Source of the DNA: Tetracladium setigerum
Lineage: Eukaryota > Ascomycota > Leotiomycetes > Helotiales
Length of the DNA stretch: 64,000 bases
Reading direction: 5' to 3'
NCBI GenBank assembly: GCA_031472005.1
Contig: PZJY01000001.1
Span: 372,001 to 436,000, forward strand
Numbering within the stretch: the first letter of the stretch is position 1; every line of letters starts with the position of its first letter. Under the pieces are notes generated by a model. That model worked only from the letters and a program-made list of their open reading frames with translations, had not been told where the DNA came from and did not search any database. A program made the translations under genes and the position numbers. Positions 33,549 through 46,435 of the stretch are shown piece after piece.

Positions 33549-34971
33549 CTTGTATATATCTAGGTGGAGGGGAGGCAAGACAACTGCAGGACTACGGTAA
33601 GGTTAATGCAGAGGTGTCAGTACTAGCGGCGGCCTTGCTTTATTGAAATTAGCTTGGCAAGTGCAGATTGCAAGGGGAATGAGGCGGTTTTTTGGTCTTC
33701 TTGAGATGGCTGATGGCTGAGATGCACATGCAGTGACTAGGCCGTTGGTGTTGTTGTTGTTGGCTCACGTCAGGAATTCATTTTGGGTGATCCGCAACCA
33801 GAATGCGAATGCGACTCGGCGTCCTGCACTAATTCTGATCCCCGCAAAATGCTGACGGCACTTTGATTAAGGGTTCCATTGACCAGTCAGGCTCTTGCGG
33901 CTGTCAGCCTGAGTTTCCACTATTACAGGAAGGATCAACGCCACAAGAAACAATGTTTCTCCCGTTCTCACAGCCTCGTCATTCTCATCATTCAATGAAA
34001 ATCTGACAACGTTTTACCTCATTCTTATTTTGTCTTAAGTATTCGCGATTTCCGCACTCGGGATACTCATGCGAAACTGCGCTAGAATTGCTTGCTTAGT
34101 ACACACCTGGGTAGTCCTTTGTGGCAAGCAGATCAGAGCTCGCTTGGCCATAAACACACATTCTAGCTCCCGAGAGCGATGCAAAAGCTTTCGCTTTGCG
34201 AGCATTTGGTGTTACTTTTCATGTCTTTTAATTACCATTGTAATTTTCATGTTGATCGCCTCCGTTTTGATATGTTTACTACCTTTTTCTCGTATCTGTT
34301 TATTGTTTTCATCAACCATTCCATTATCTTGGGTCTTGTACTTGTTGTTTTCTTGCGCAGCCCAACAAATTGACAAAGTTGAGGGTTCAAATCACATATT
34401 TTCATCTCTTATCAACGCATGTAATTTCAAAGAAAATTTTCATATTGTTCTACCTAAAAAAGAAACTAAAAGTACAGAGGTTTATCCATTGCAGCGGAAT
34501 AGCAGAGCATCAATGATGTGCCCACTCCCCGCTCTGAATGCACCCAAATGCGAAGAATTTGAAAAGGAAGAAGTCATTTGCTTCGTTCCACCATCTCATC
34601 ATATGTGCTTCTAAAAACCCCGTCCATTATTGCAAAGGATATAGCGTCTTTCCATCATCCATACTACTCTTGGGTCGAGGAAAAATTGAGTGCTGGTGCA
34701 AAGTTGGTTTTGGCATTGTTTGAAGTGGTGGAAAGTTTGTGTCAGAAAAGAAAGGGGGATGTCAGCGACGAAGCGAACTCTGATGCGATTCAGGCGACCA
34801 TGACGGCCAAATCACATCCAAAGCCAAAGTCGATAACAAAAACATTTGAAGGAAAAAAGAATTGAACTTGCAAAAAAGATGCCCAGTCTTCATCCAATGC
34901 CGAATATTACAATCTTCAGCTCAGAGCGTTCAACTAGCGTCCACCACATCCCGTACCACCAATTATGCAAT
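33549..34971. other. 1.4-kb intergenic region
   Basis: Promoter side of the four-helix protein and 3' side of the next gene. A (GTT)n tract lies at about 33745-33761. The ORF 34069-34614 (plus) is Cys/Leu-rich but shows no domain and is rejected as coding. Confidence 0.35.
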
Positions 34972-37146
34972 TCAATAATGGCACTTTCTCTTCCTCTTCC
35001 AATCCTTCTTTGCTGGGTTGGATTCCTGTTCTCCATGACTCATATTTGGATTGTGCAACATCGAGTTATCGTCCCGAACGACACCCTTTCCCTTCCTATC
35101 CAAAGTGAAGGCCTGGAAAGCGCTCGCTAAATGGCCCACCTCACCTCCATTGACACCCATCCTCCTTAATCTCTTACCCCGCTCCTCCAAAATCAAATCT
35201 CTCTGCTCATTGAGAAACTTCATGGGCCAATCTCTCAACGACTCAGACTTCTTCATATAACTCGCCTTCCAATTCGCCGTCCACTTTGTGAACTCCAAAT
35301 CAAAGAACGGCAAGAAGAGTTGCACTTGCGGCAGCGTCATGGGCGTGCGCAAGGTACAGGGAGGAGACAAAATCACTTCCAACTCTCGCAGGGCGGAGAG
35401 GTTGGTGGGGTTGTAGAAGTTGTTGATCTCGTACACGAGGGCAGCGACGTAGCTGATATTGGGGTGGGTGAGATAGTCAAGGGACTTGGGGAGCGTGTGT
35501 GTGCTATTGCCGAAGACGAAGTTGTCGCGTGAAAACTGGGGAGGGGGGACTCCGGGACCGGTGATGAGAGGCTCCTTGGGGGCAGGGAATTCGAGGACTA
35601 CGATCAATTTTGCGGTGTACTTGAAGAAGTATGATGGTAGGCACCGAAGGATTCGGGCAAGCTTTCGACTGGCGTACGTGGTGCTGTTTGAGATAGTAGA
35701 TTCAGCATTGTTGTCAGTTTGTCTTGCACACTCCGGTCCGCGGTCTTCCTTGGCAAGGGTAATTTCGGCGTCTTCATCTTCCTGCGACTTGAGGTCGATT
35801 ATAATCTCAACCGAGTCTAAAAAGAAACAGTCAGTCTATATCTGATGATAATCACGAAATGGGAGCAGAGACAATGTACATACTCTTAGCCAGGTACTTT
35901 GCTCTCGCCTCATCAGTCATATGGACAAGCAATCGGCGAACATCATCATCGGCAACACCCTCATTACGTGTGCGAACTACATTGCCACTTGCCGTGTAGC
36001 TCTCGGTGATTTGAACGATATTAAGTCTGATACCGTGCTGGTCGATGAGGATATCTCCTCGATCTGGTTCGCTCTTTGTCAGGAAGACTTTTGGTTTTCT
36101 AACCTGGTATTGAACGGCGGGTTGGTTCAGAAGAGGTTGACCGTATGTTGCTTCCTGGTACTGGTTTTGGTTTTGGTTGAGTCCCCAAGACAGAGATGAA
36201 ACTTGATTTTGGAACAGTTGGCCGTATTCTGCTGTGTGGCCAGCAAGAGAGTTGTAGAAAGAATTTTGAACGAGAGCAGAGGCTTGGTATTGGGCGGCAT
36301 GGTCGTATCCTTCTATGAGGTGAGCATGGTTGTTGTAGGTAGTGTCTTGGGGAGGTGTGAGAACTGATATTGAACAGATTGACCATATCCGCCGATGTGA
36401 CCAGGGTTGTTGTTTGGACTAAATACTTGAGAAAAGGAGGTGGCGTGATAGTGAGGAAGCTGGTTATATCCTACTGGAAAGTTGCCATATTGATTGTGGG
36501 AAGGGACTTGAGAAGAAGAGGAGTATTGTTGGGAGTATTGTTGGTGGGGGGTTTGTCGGGGGACGGTTTGCTGATGATAGCCAGCTGCTGGGTTGAAGTG
36601 AGTTTGGAACTGAGTTTCTGGACCATATCGTGGTGTGTTTTGCGGAGGCTGTGGATGGTCATAATTTTGTTGTGCTGGATTGCCATGACCTTGTACTGCT
36701 GGATTGCCATATTGCTGAGGTGGAGTGTTAGAGTCGAAAGGCACCGCAAAGCGAGCTGGAGCTGGGAAGAAGGAAGGGGATTTGGCGCTGAGGGGCTTTG
36801 GAGATGGGAAAGGCTCAAGAAACGGGTTGACGGGAGGCAGAAAGTTGTTAGTAATGAGAGTACCCGTTCCAAGCGATCTGAATGGCAGTGGACGAGGTTG
36901 GGGAGCATGAATCAAGTTATCAGAGCTTTCAACCATCTTTCCCTTGCCCTTGACATCTTTTCCCGCCCCTGAGGTATTTGCCTTCTTCATATTCTTCTGT
37001 TTGCTTGAGGTCTTGGAGGCCTTGTGGGTCTTGATAAGTCTCGGTGGTGAGACAGAACCATCAGGACGGAGACGACCAGGTGCGTAGATCGGTCGATTGA
37101 CGTGGGGATCGTTCTTCTTTTCGGGTTTCTTGTTTGGATTGCCCAT
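34972..37146 (-). CDS. Gln/Pro-rich protein of unknown function
   Basis: Start MGNPNKKPEKKNDP. The first exon (37146-35884) encodes a long Pro/Gln/Asn/Tyr-rich disordered region (PQQYGNPAVQGHGNPAQQNY, SQQYSSSSQVPSHNQYGN). After a 67-nt intron (35817-35883, GTATGT...TTTTTAG) the second exon (35816-34972) encodes an ordered domain with KLIVVLEFPAPKEP, NISYVAALVYEINNFYNP, LPQVQLFLPFFDLEFTKW and a basic C-terminus. The ORF beginning ...QFSHLPK ends early. One extra C in the CCCC run (36349-36352 on the plus strand) restores frame into QDTTYNNHAHLIEGYD and gives about 702 residues. I do not recognise the family. A Q/N-rich low-complexity half with a folded C-terminal domain suggests an RNA- or condensate-associated protein, but that is speculation. 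Confidence 0.6.
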
Positions 37147-38264
37147 TTTGTTTGCGTCTTTCAGGAACTTTGATTTCTTGAAGAGGTATTGAGATCGATC
37201 TTGTGAATCACAAGATTAGATAGGATATTGAAGATTATACGTGAAAACGCGAACCGATCTGACAGTAAGACAAGCGAAGCCAACCTTGAGAATCTGCAGA
37301 AAAGCTCACTTATTAGCAAGTGAAAAGTGCAAGTAAGCAAAGCTAAGCACATCCAAGTGTCTCCCGACGCGTCTTGGTCATGAACAGATTGCTGTAGCCG
37401 TGGGAAGATCGAGGTGTCGAAGAGCTGGCTGCGAGGATGCTTGTTGACGGTGACCGCGTAGACGCACCACCAAAGCCAAGACCGAAGAGAGAAGCTCTTA
37501 CCTTAAAGAAGATTAAAATATCAAGCAAGTCTCTGTTTTTATCTTTCAGAAGGTTGTTCGTAAGAGAAAAATCAATGCTAAAGTGTTGTTCAGACAGGGT
37601 GCAAGTAACAGACGTTGGGGTGCCGAGGCGTTGATGGAAAAGAGAGGTGGGAGATCGGAGGAGGAACGAGGTTGAACTTCAAGGAATAATAATTCAAAAA
37701 GTGGATCCCGGAAGAATGAGCCTCTTTACATAAAGTGAACACTCTGAGGGTGAATTCTCTGCCATTTTCAGATCTTTATTTTCTCTGATGTCTTGAGGTG
37801 TGCATTTTAGTGAATGAATATCTTGGCACAACTTCCCATGTCCTGTGATAAACAGCAGAGAATCCATCTCATCTAGATATGCGCAAGAATATATTCTAAG
37901 TCACTTCATTTTCTGAAGCATCAATTTCAAATCACTATTTCTATGAGTCTTTCTCTGCGAAGTATTATAAACAACTCCAACTATCCTGCAAATATACAGA
38001 ATTCAAGCCCAAAGGTTGTGAGCCCCCTCACCTGCAATATATACTACGCAAACCACCAATCCTAAGAGGCGTAAGTAATCCTTCACCCCTATTCTGATTT
38101 CATAATCACCTAAGGCACCTTAGACAGATAGCCAGCCACTTTAATATTTCACTTCCTTGAAGAATCATCTCACTCCAATCCTCTCCTCCTCGTCACCTTT
38201 CTCCTTCCACTTGCCGCTCAATCCCGCCCACCCTTCGTCAGGTTAAGAGCGGCGTTTTCAAAAA
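37147..38264. other. Intergenic region upstream of the Gln-rich gene
   Basis: 1.1 kb without a supportable gene. It precedes the 38-kb core-repeat cluster. Confidence 0.35.
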
Positions 38265-38760
38265 CCTTTTTTGCACGTCGCCACTAAATGATTTCCCTTT
38301 TCAGCTCTTCCAATTGCTAGCGCCTCTATGCCCCGCTATCACATTCACCTCAGGACTTCCGCCGTGTGAAAATCTACACTTAGACGCGGCCCTTTTAAAA
38401 GGTTTTCTTGCATATCGCCTAGTAAATAATCACCCCTTTCGAGTTCTTACAGGCTTATTTTCTTTCCTAGCGTATAGTTTTGTTGCATATCGCCCACTAA
38501 ATAATCACCCTCTCAGGTCCTTCTAGGCTTATTTTCTTGCCCTAGCGATTTTACTCTATCTGTTACTTCTCCTGCTCCTTCTTCTCCCTATTTGTCTCCC
38601 ATCACATTCACCTCATACACTCCCTATCATTCTACTTTACACTTCACACATCCCACAACCAACAATCTCACCTGCTTAAACAAAAACTTTTGTTGCACGT
38701 CGCCCACTAAATAATTACTTTTTTCAGGTCCTTTCAGATTTCTTCAATTGCTAACACCAC
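38265..38760 (+). repeat. Core-repeat cluster A (four copies)
   Basis: Copies of the core TTTTGTTGCAYRTCGC begin near 38267, 38403, 38478 and 38688. Each is followed by C(C)ACTAAATRATTNCCC-like sequence and, more loosely, by TTTCAGGTCCTT and CTAGCG or CTAACAC. Spacing is 136, 75 and 210 bp. All copies are in the same orientation in a non-coding, pyrimidine-rich stretch. Confidence 0.75.
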
Positions 38761-39277
38761 TATGAACTACTACCTATGCACGCATCCCCGCAACTGAACA
38801 AAAAAAAAAGCAGGCTCATAACATAACCCATGCAGGAAAAGAAAATTCAATGTCGATGGTGGTGTTACATACCTACCGTTCGATTTGGAATGGGTTGATG
38901 ATGGCTGGTGATAAGTGGAAGCGAAAGGGAGAGAAGGAGGATGGAGGAGGAGGAGGATGGGGGAGATTCGAGGTGTTGTTGCCTTGTAGTGGTGTTCTGT
39001 GGTGTGAGTGAGAAGGTTTCCCTTGAGATTTTCGAGGGTAGTGATGGGTAACTACCTCTCGCCAATAGAATATCAAGAAGCACGATATTCCTGTTTCCAT
39101 AAAGTGATTCTCCGTGTATCATACAGCATTATTCCGTTCAGTGAGGGCATCCAAAACCCTACATATTTCGTGTTGAATCAACTCCAAACTCCCTCTACGT
39201 AAGATCGGCGCCCCGTCGCACCCCGGCAAAAGATCCAATTCTCCGCCAAAAATAATTCAACCGCGCAATTTTCTTAT
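38761..39277. other. 3' flank of the PhoD gene
   Basis: Non-coding sequence between repeat cluster A and the PhoD stop codon. No gene is visible. Confidence 0.4.
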
Positions 39278-41362
39278 TCATAGCCAAAGACTCTCCTTAG
39301 CGGGAGGCGACAGGTGCCCAGATGCCCAAGCCTCCTTGCCATCGATAAAGAGCCGAAACAGGAGCAAGCTTTGCTCGGAGGTTGGATGCGAGATTGTGAT
39401 TACGCCCAACTTGGAATTTCCTTTCGGGATATACCTGACAGAATTGGGTTAACAATCATAGAGGGATGGAGGCATATTAAGGTTCTTACTTGAGCATGAT
39501 ATCATCATCAGTCTGTTTGTAAGTAGGAACTGGCAAGTAAAACTGGCTCAGAGGACTGGTTGAGAACTCTCTGACGCTAGCGGTGTTGGGCCATTTTCCT
39601 CCTGCTGGAGGCGGGAATTCTGTTGCTGCGAATTCGTGCCTGTCGCCGGAGAGTACGACAACTCCAACTCCACCTCGAAGTCCAACATCCCACATGCCTG
39701 GTGAGCAGTTAGCAAACGAAACTCCATGTCTATAAGTAATTGAATCAACTCACTCTCCAGGATTATTTGACGTTCATCCAAAAATCCAGCCCATGTGTCC
39801 AGAGCATTGACTTTCCAATTCTTCGTGAAAGGGATAGACGAAATAACGAACTTCCACCTCACGCCCGCAGGCTCAGGTTTTTCAAGGAACGCCAATAAGT
39901 CCGCTAGTTGCTCTTTGCCGAGCATGGTCTTGCCTGGGTGATCGGGTGGAGTGTCAAAGATCAGATCACGGTACGTGCGCGTGTCCATCATGAAGAAAGA
40001 CGCAGGCCCTTGTGTAAACTCGAAGTAAGTCGCGCCTTTTCGGGGAGTATCGCGAGTACCTGCTTGACGAGCTGCTGGGGGGTTGACGGATGTTTGGTAG
40101 TGGTGCCATGGGTCGGCCTGTATCAAGTTAGTTGATGGTAAAGACAAGCTTGAGAGTGTGGCAGACAGCAGCTTCATAAACACCAGTAGTATTGCCATCC
40201 CAATCATTCGCAATTTCATGGTCATCAAGAACGTGGATCCAACTCAGATTCTGCCCCACCAAAGGCCATTCTGGAGAGGCATAGACTTGTCGATATTCTC
40301 TCCGGTAATCTTCAACCAAGGTGCCAAATCGCTTGGGAACATCGATGTAGATAAAATCACCCAAGAACAACATGAACTGGACACCTCCTGGTATGCTCTT
40401 GATTACATTTGCCATATGCTTGAAACCAGGCAAGCTCAATGGATGCTGCGTAGGATTGTATGGGAATCGAGGCTTGATGCAACTGGTGCTCAAAAATGTG
40501 AAGTCGCCATTCTTCGTCGTGTGTCCAACTTTGGGTGGCGTCTTAAAGAATCCAGTATGGTTGTTCGATGTGACCCACTGAAATGTCTCTTCTGAGATAC
40601 CTGGAAGGGAGAATTTGACAGCAGCAGTAAAGTCTGTATCATTTCCGAGATTCGAGACAACACCCGCTGATTTCCACGCTCCATCTTTGGACTCGTCGGT
40701 TTGGTCTACCTGCCGATAGGAGACAAAGATAGGAAGTTGTTTGCCATCTGGCTCTCTGACAAGCAGATTCGCTTCTGTTGGAGAAACATAACCAACTCTC
40801 GCAAATGAGAGATCATGGCTGGGGTGAAAGACAGTGGCTCTATAGACCAAGTCCGTAACCGCCAGAACAAGTCCGAGATTGATCAAAAAGGTCAACAAGG
40901 ACAGAATTGATGATGTTGGGCTTGGAATGCCAGTCAAAAGTGTTTTCCAAAACCTGTCAGATTTCTCTTCCAGCAGTATGGTCTCCTCCACATCAATTTC
41001 TTCCTCGATATGTGTAGACTTTTCCCCAGGCGGTAGCTTTGGAGAATGCGCAGCCACCGACGGGGCTACGAGTAACTGGTCGTCTACCTCCTCCTCGATG
41101 ACGGTTATCTTGACATTGTCCTCGAGGACTTCATATGGAGTTTGGGTGAAGAAAGTCGCAAGGAATGCGGGAAGGTAGATTGCTGCCATTGCATAGATAA
41201 TCGGCGGAAAGTGATGCTGCAGTGCTTTCGTGTTAGATATGAAGTTTGCTCATGCGGTTCGAATGGTATACTCACACCAGGAATCCATCTTAAAAAGATG
41301 AAAGATGCTAGTCGAAGAAGAATAGAGGAAGTTCCAGTGACAGCTTCCTGGAAAGCTGACAT
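39278..41362 (-). CDS. Membrane-anchored PhoD-type phosphatase / phosphodiesterase
   Basis: Five exons (41362-41276, 41216-40167, 40117-39754, 39697-39490, 39434-39278) join in phase to 621 residues. N-terminal hydrophobic segments (SSILLRLASFIFLRW; MAAIYLPAFLATFF; ILSLLTFLINLGLVLAV) anchor it, followed by the metallophosphatase part. SCIKPRFPYNP, LGDFIYID (metal-binding Asp about 316), LDDHEIANDWDG (about 359-370) and SGDRHEF (about 517-522) are the PhoD metal-site blocks. The enzyme would hydrolyse phosphate mono- or diesters at a membrane. A GTCTGC donor at 40166 is unusual but supported by frame and by the acceptor with CTAAC. All other splice sites are standard. The frame is intact throughout. 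It is divergent from the BCS1-like gene at 42547. Confidence 0.88.
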
Positions 41363-42546
41363 CTTGTTGGATGTTAATCGTCTGCAGAAGGGAAGATTTT
41401 TGAAGGTAGAGCAGAGGGAAATCAAAGAGTTGAGATGTGTAACGAAACATCCAAACTTCACATTGTTGTAATGGCAGAAATAAATCTCCAAGAAGAGATC
41501 CTGCCTGGTTACTACCCGCTCTACCCAGCTCAAGCTGGAAGCCGCACATGGGAATTTGGAACGTCGTCATTGTCATTGGGTGATCCACCACTGTTTCCCG
41601 ATTAGGTCTGGTCAGGAACACGGCCGGAAGAACAATTACCCGACATTATTATCGATGGAAGCGACGCGACAAAGTTCGTTCTCCCTCACTTCCTCCTCTC
41701 TCTTTTCCTTGCAATTCCGCTATCGTGAATCTTGACGGTCCTTTCCCTTTTACACCCGCCATGCAATGACTGTTCCACGATGGCTCATATTGAAGGAGAT
41801 CACGGGAAACAGCATCAATAGTCAAGTAGAACTGGTCAGACGCAAACAGATATGTGCGCATACTTCTGTACAGTATATCTCTTTTCTAGTTTGCAGGACA
41901 AGTTTTGCATGCTATGCAATGCATTAATTTGATCTGCATGGTCACGCAAACAGAAGGGCATGAAATGTATGCCTAGTGCCTTTTTCTGATTTATTTTGTC
42001 TTGTTTTGTTTTGTTTTACTGTGTTGCTTGCTTTGTTGTCCTTTCTCTTGCAGTACTTACTATGTGTGTACTTGCTTTGCACTTTGGCCGCGAGCCTACA
42101 TTGCCAAACAGATATATCTTCAAAGCAAGTATGGATCATCTCCTACCTACCTTGAAACTTCTTCTTTTTTATTTCGTATCTTGAATTCCCATCTAGGTAC
42201 CTTATCCATTTTATTCTACCTCACACCATCCTTGATGACTCATCCTAGACTCGGATCAGCGACTTGGCATTCTGGTGTGTCTCCCTGCCTGCAGCATCGC
42301 ACTAGCCAAATAGGCATCAGGCTGTCACGCTGGGAAGGCGGAGGAAAACCACACAACAACTTCCAAACTTCAACTTCTTCAAACCATATTTCAACCATCG
42401 AGCGAGATTGCATTTAGAGTTGGAAGGAGTAGAAGTACAGTACATTCATTCTCTGTATTGGTGTATCTTCGTTTTCGCTTCCTCTGATTTCCATTCGTCG
42501 TTCGCTGTCCCAGTTTCATCACAGTCAGGCTGTCCACCACCGCACA
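41363..42546. promoter_or_regulatory. Divergent promoter region PhoD / BCS1-like
   Basis: 1.2 kb between two divergent start codons. It includes a (TTTTG)n tract at about 41994-42018 and pyrimidine-rich sequence before the BCS1-like start. I cannot place individual factor sites. Confidence 0.45.
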
Positions 42547-44431
42547 ATGGACTCATCCTCAAAGAGCTTCATGGGCCTTGCCCGCCTTGCTCTTTTGGGT
42601 GGAATGAACACAAAACCTTCCACCAACTCAACAATTAAGCATCGCAGTGTCTTGGGATCCATTCAAAAACTGATCGGCTCTTCGACCAAGCTGAACGTTA
42701 CTCAAATTGCCCTCATTCTAACCTTCTTTGGCACCATCTCGGAAGCCTTGAAGTCCCTTCAAGAACTGGCAACGAAGACCTATTTGTGGATTACAAAATT
42801 CTTCACCTCTTCTATCTCCATTGCTGCACACGACCGTTTGAATCGAGAAATCTTGAATTGGATCAGCGTGAACGTCCTTGCCCAACGGCAAACGCGGATT
42901 TTGACGGCACGGACCGAAGTTGTCGGTAATGACGCCTTCTTAGGTTATGATCAAGGGCTTCCTGTACGACATCGACGCCTACCGAGAAATGATGTTGATG
43001 ATAAAAGGTATGTAAAACTAAATCTTGCAAGATCCAAGGCAACTACAATGACATGTTTCGACTCAACTTCTCGACTCGTAATTCTAGATATCAGAGTACT
43101 AACCATGTTACAGAGTACCAATTCAATACGTCCCCACATTCGGCACTACATGGTTTGTCCACGAACGAAATTTGTTCCTCGTTCAACGCGTCAAGGGGAC
43201 CATTGCGATCCCTAACGGCCAGCCAGATCAGTACGTAGTTGCTGCCGAAGGTGCCGAGCCATTAGTTGTTATGTGTATGGGCCGATCTGTCGCACCGATC
43301 AAAAGATTCATGGAGCGTTGCCGAGATTTCGCTGCAAGGCAAAGAGAGAACTTTATCACAGTCCGGTCGTCAAGGAAAGGTTCACACGACTGGGACACCG
43401 TAGTCCTGAAACCCATTCGAGCAATGGCTACGGTTCACTTTGACGAGGCAGTCAAGCAAGATTTGATAGTTGACATGGGAAAATACTTGGACCCGCAGAC
43501 CAAGAAGTTCTATACCTCGAGAGGCATTCCATATCGACGAGGATACCTGTTATATGGGGCGCCAGGCACCGGCAAGACTTCTTTATCGCTGGCGCTAGCA
43601 GGCTTATTTGGTCTCGATCTCTACATTCTTCATGTACCAAGCGTTCATGGTGATGTGATTCTCGCTATGGTAAGATTCTGCTTTTCACACATTACGCAAT
43701 CTTTATCCTTCTCGGGTCCCATTCAAAGCTAACCGGTACAATCACAGATGTTTGCCTCTCTCCCTGCTCGATGCATCATTCTTCTCGAAGATATCGACGC
43801 GGTAGGAATGGAACGAAAATTAGCCGAAAGTGAGGAAGCAAATTCCGAGCAATCCAAGAGTTCAATGAACAGACCTCGTTATCCTCAGTGCACTCTTTCC
43901 GGCCTTTTGAACGTACTCGATGGTGTCTCGTCACAGGAAGGCAGGATCGTTCTGATGACATCCAACTACGCCGAAAAGCTCGACAAAGCTCTCATTCGAC
44001 CCGGTCGAATTGACAGAAAGATCCTCCTCGGCAATATCTCGCAACGCAGCGCTGAGCTAATGTTCTTGCGAATGTATGCTTCGGACTCGGTTTCGCCTGT
44101 TACGTTTGGACTCGAAGAGGGAGAGTTGGAGAAGTTAGCACTGCAGTTCAGCAAGGCGTTGCCGGATGCCATACTCACGCCTGCACAACTGCAGGGATAT
44201 CTCTTGATGTATCGTGATGATCCTGTTGGTGCTGTCAGTGGTGTTGCAGTATGGTCGGCAGAGGAGGTGGAAAAGATGGAAGAGGCGGCGAAGATGCAGC
44301 AGGAACTTCTGTTGGTCAAGAAGGAGAAGGAGGGAAAGACGAAGAAGCTGAATGGTGAGCCGACCAGCAGAGAGCTTTTGAACTTGATTGCTGCAAAGAA
44401 TGGCATTCTTTCCTCTTCAAGCTCGGATTAA
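42547..44431 (+). CDS. BCS1-like mitochondrial AAA ATPase
   Basis: Three exons (42547-43007, 43114-43669, 43748-44431) give 566 residues. There is one N-terminal transmembrane helix (NVTQIALILTFFGTISEAL), then the BCS1 N-terminal domain (VPTFGTTWFVHERNLFLVQR, LKPIRAMATVHFDEAVKQDL), then an AAA module. The module has Walker A GAPGTGKTS (about 302-310), Walker B CIILLEDIDAV, sensor MTSNYAEKLDKAL and arginine-finger region RPGRIDRKI. BCS1 extracts folded Rieske protein across the mitochondrial inner membrane for complex III. Filamentous fungi carry several BCS1-like paralogues whose job is unknown. The Lys/Glu-rich C-terminal tail ending in a Ser run suggests a paralogue rather than the core BCS1. 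Introns are GTATGT...TTACAG and GTAAGA...CACAG. Frame intact. Confidence 0.85.
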
Positions 44432-44794
44432 TAGGTTGAAGCTTCATAGGGGACGATTAGCAGAGGACGATATACAAGATAATAGAACGCTAGAATACAT
44501 CAGCGCAAGAATAGCATAGGCATGGAAGAATTCATTACTTATTGAAAATGACTAGCGTGTTATTTGAGCTATTTCCTACCGTACTATCATTAATTCGCTC
44601 CTCGTTTGACACGTTCCTGGTAGTACTGCACATCTCAGTCATGATGCCAAGGCCCCAAATTCCCAAAGCCGGTCTGTCCCGGCAGAAACCCAAAAGTTAT
44701 CACCAACCTCGACCTCCTCGCGACTTTCCTTCTCTCCATCTCTCTCCACCATCTCCACGCCCCCAAACACACACACAATCATACACGATTCAAA
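44432..44794. other. Intergenic region BCS1-like / TIM22
   Basis: 363 bp holding the BCS1-like 3' UTR and a CT-rich TIM22 promoter (CTCTCCATCTCTCTCCACC near 44733), typical of housekeeping genes in filamentous fungi. Confidence 0.45.
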
Positions 44795-45516
44795 ATGAAC
44801 GGCCCAATGTTCACCCCACCCGGAACCTACGGCGGCGGCGGAATAAACGAGATGGACGAACAGGCCAAAAACGCAGCGAGGAGTGTACGTTTTGCCCCTT
44901 CTCTCTCTCTCCCCCAAAATAATGGGCGTGAGGAGTTCTGCGGTGTGAGGGGAGGTACATGTGTTAACGAGGAGCGCAGATGCAAAAAGTAATGGAGTCT
45001 TGTCCTGGTAAAACAGTCATGTCGGGTGTAATGGGATTCGCGTTGGGCGGCGCATTCGGATTGTTCATGGCTTCTGTACGTCCTCCTCTCCTCCCTTTTT
45101 CATCCCATCCCAAACCAACCCATCCTACCACCACCACCCCAAAACTAACGCACTCTCCCTCCCCTTCCCAGATGTCCTACGACACCCCCCTCCACACCTC
45201 CCCTACAGCCGCCGCTGTAACATCTCTCCCCCTCCGCCAACAACTCAAAGCCGGCTTCAAAGACATGGGCCAACGCTCGTTCTCCTCGGCCAAAAACTTC
45301 GGCAAAGTCGGCGCCATCTTCTCCGGCACGGAATGTTGCGTTGAGGGTTATCGCGCGAAGAACGATCTTGCGAATGGCGTGATTGCGGGTTGTATTACGG
45401 GTGGTGTTTTGGCTGCGGCTGCGGGACCGCAGGCTGCTGCGTTGGGTTGTGCGGGTTTTGCGGCGTTTAGTGCGGCTATTGATAGTTATATGAGGAGGCC
45501 GAGTGATGGGGAGTAG
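44795..45516 (+). CDS. TIM22: Mitochondrial import inner membrane translocase subunit TIM22
   Basis: Three exons (44795-44884, 44980-45075, 45172-45516) give 176 residues, the usual size. The exon joins are phase 0 with GTACGT donors. The TIM22-family signature is present: ESCPGKTVMSGVMGFALGGAFGLFMAS, then QQLKAGFKDMGQRSFSSAKNFGKVGAIFSGTECCVEGYRAKND, then GCITGGVLAAAAGPQAAALGCAGFAAFSAAID, with four hydrophobic helices and conserved cysteines in CPGK and ECC. It forms the carrier-insertion channel of the mitochondrial inner membrane. The Gly-rich N-terminus is variable in the family. It sits downstream of the BCS1-like gene on the same strand but has its own promoter. The 3' end is followed at once by the core-repeat array. 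Confidence 0.93.
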
Positions 45517-46435
45517 ATTTGTGGTGTTGGGGAGGGATGGAGACGATTACCTACTTGAGAGGTAGGTATGGATGGGTTGGGCTGGGAAGGGATGGGGAGG
45601 TTTACGTGGGAGAGAAAGAGATGGATAGGATTCTGTTGTAAGATTGGAGGGATACACACCGCATAGCGATTGGAGTTTCGGGATTCATATTCGGCTGGCT
45701 ACTGCTATGTATAAAAAAAGATGGATAGAAAGGCAGATACGGAACTGTAAGTTTTTTTGTATTGGAAGAAAAGAAAGCGCGACGAGCTTGTAATTAGAAT
45801 TGAAGATCTCAACTACTACTATTACCACTACTGCCACCAATAGGGTTTCTGTTGCATAGGTATCACTGTCCCGGGATGGGATAGATCACTTGGATCGCTT
45901 GAATGTCTTGATTATTCACTGGATTCACTGGATTCAGAACTTGACTTTAGTCGTGGTTTTTATTGCATATTCGCTATCCCGGGATCACTTCGATATCTTG
46001 GAGTACTTAGATCTCTTGAATCTCTGGACTTACTGGATTCACTGAGAGCTTTTATTAGTCTTAGTTTCTGTTGTACATCGCAGTTCCGAATCACATCACT
46101 TGGATCTTGTTGATCCGCCGGGAGGGACCCTCACTCCCGGTCTGTTGTTGCATATCGCACTTCAAAATAAAATCATTTGAAGCTTTAGCAGAGATATATC
46201 TGGGATCGAAGTTATTATTCTTAATTTCCTGGGGTTTTTGTTGCATATCGCAGTCCGGGTCACTCGGATCTCTTGATTCACTCGGATCTCTTGAATTTCT
46301 CGATTCACTGGATTCACCGGGAACTATAGTCCTGCTTTTATTGCACATTGCATTTTAAATCACTGGAATCTCTAGGATCTCTGTGATCTGAGTTCATGAG
46401 GTCCTGGGTGTTTTGTTGCACGTCGCTATCTCCGG

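Noticed and set aside
34069..34614. 181-codon Cys/Leu-rich ORF
   Set aside because: Composition looks like translated pyrimidine-rich non-coding DNA and has no domain or homologous segment.
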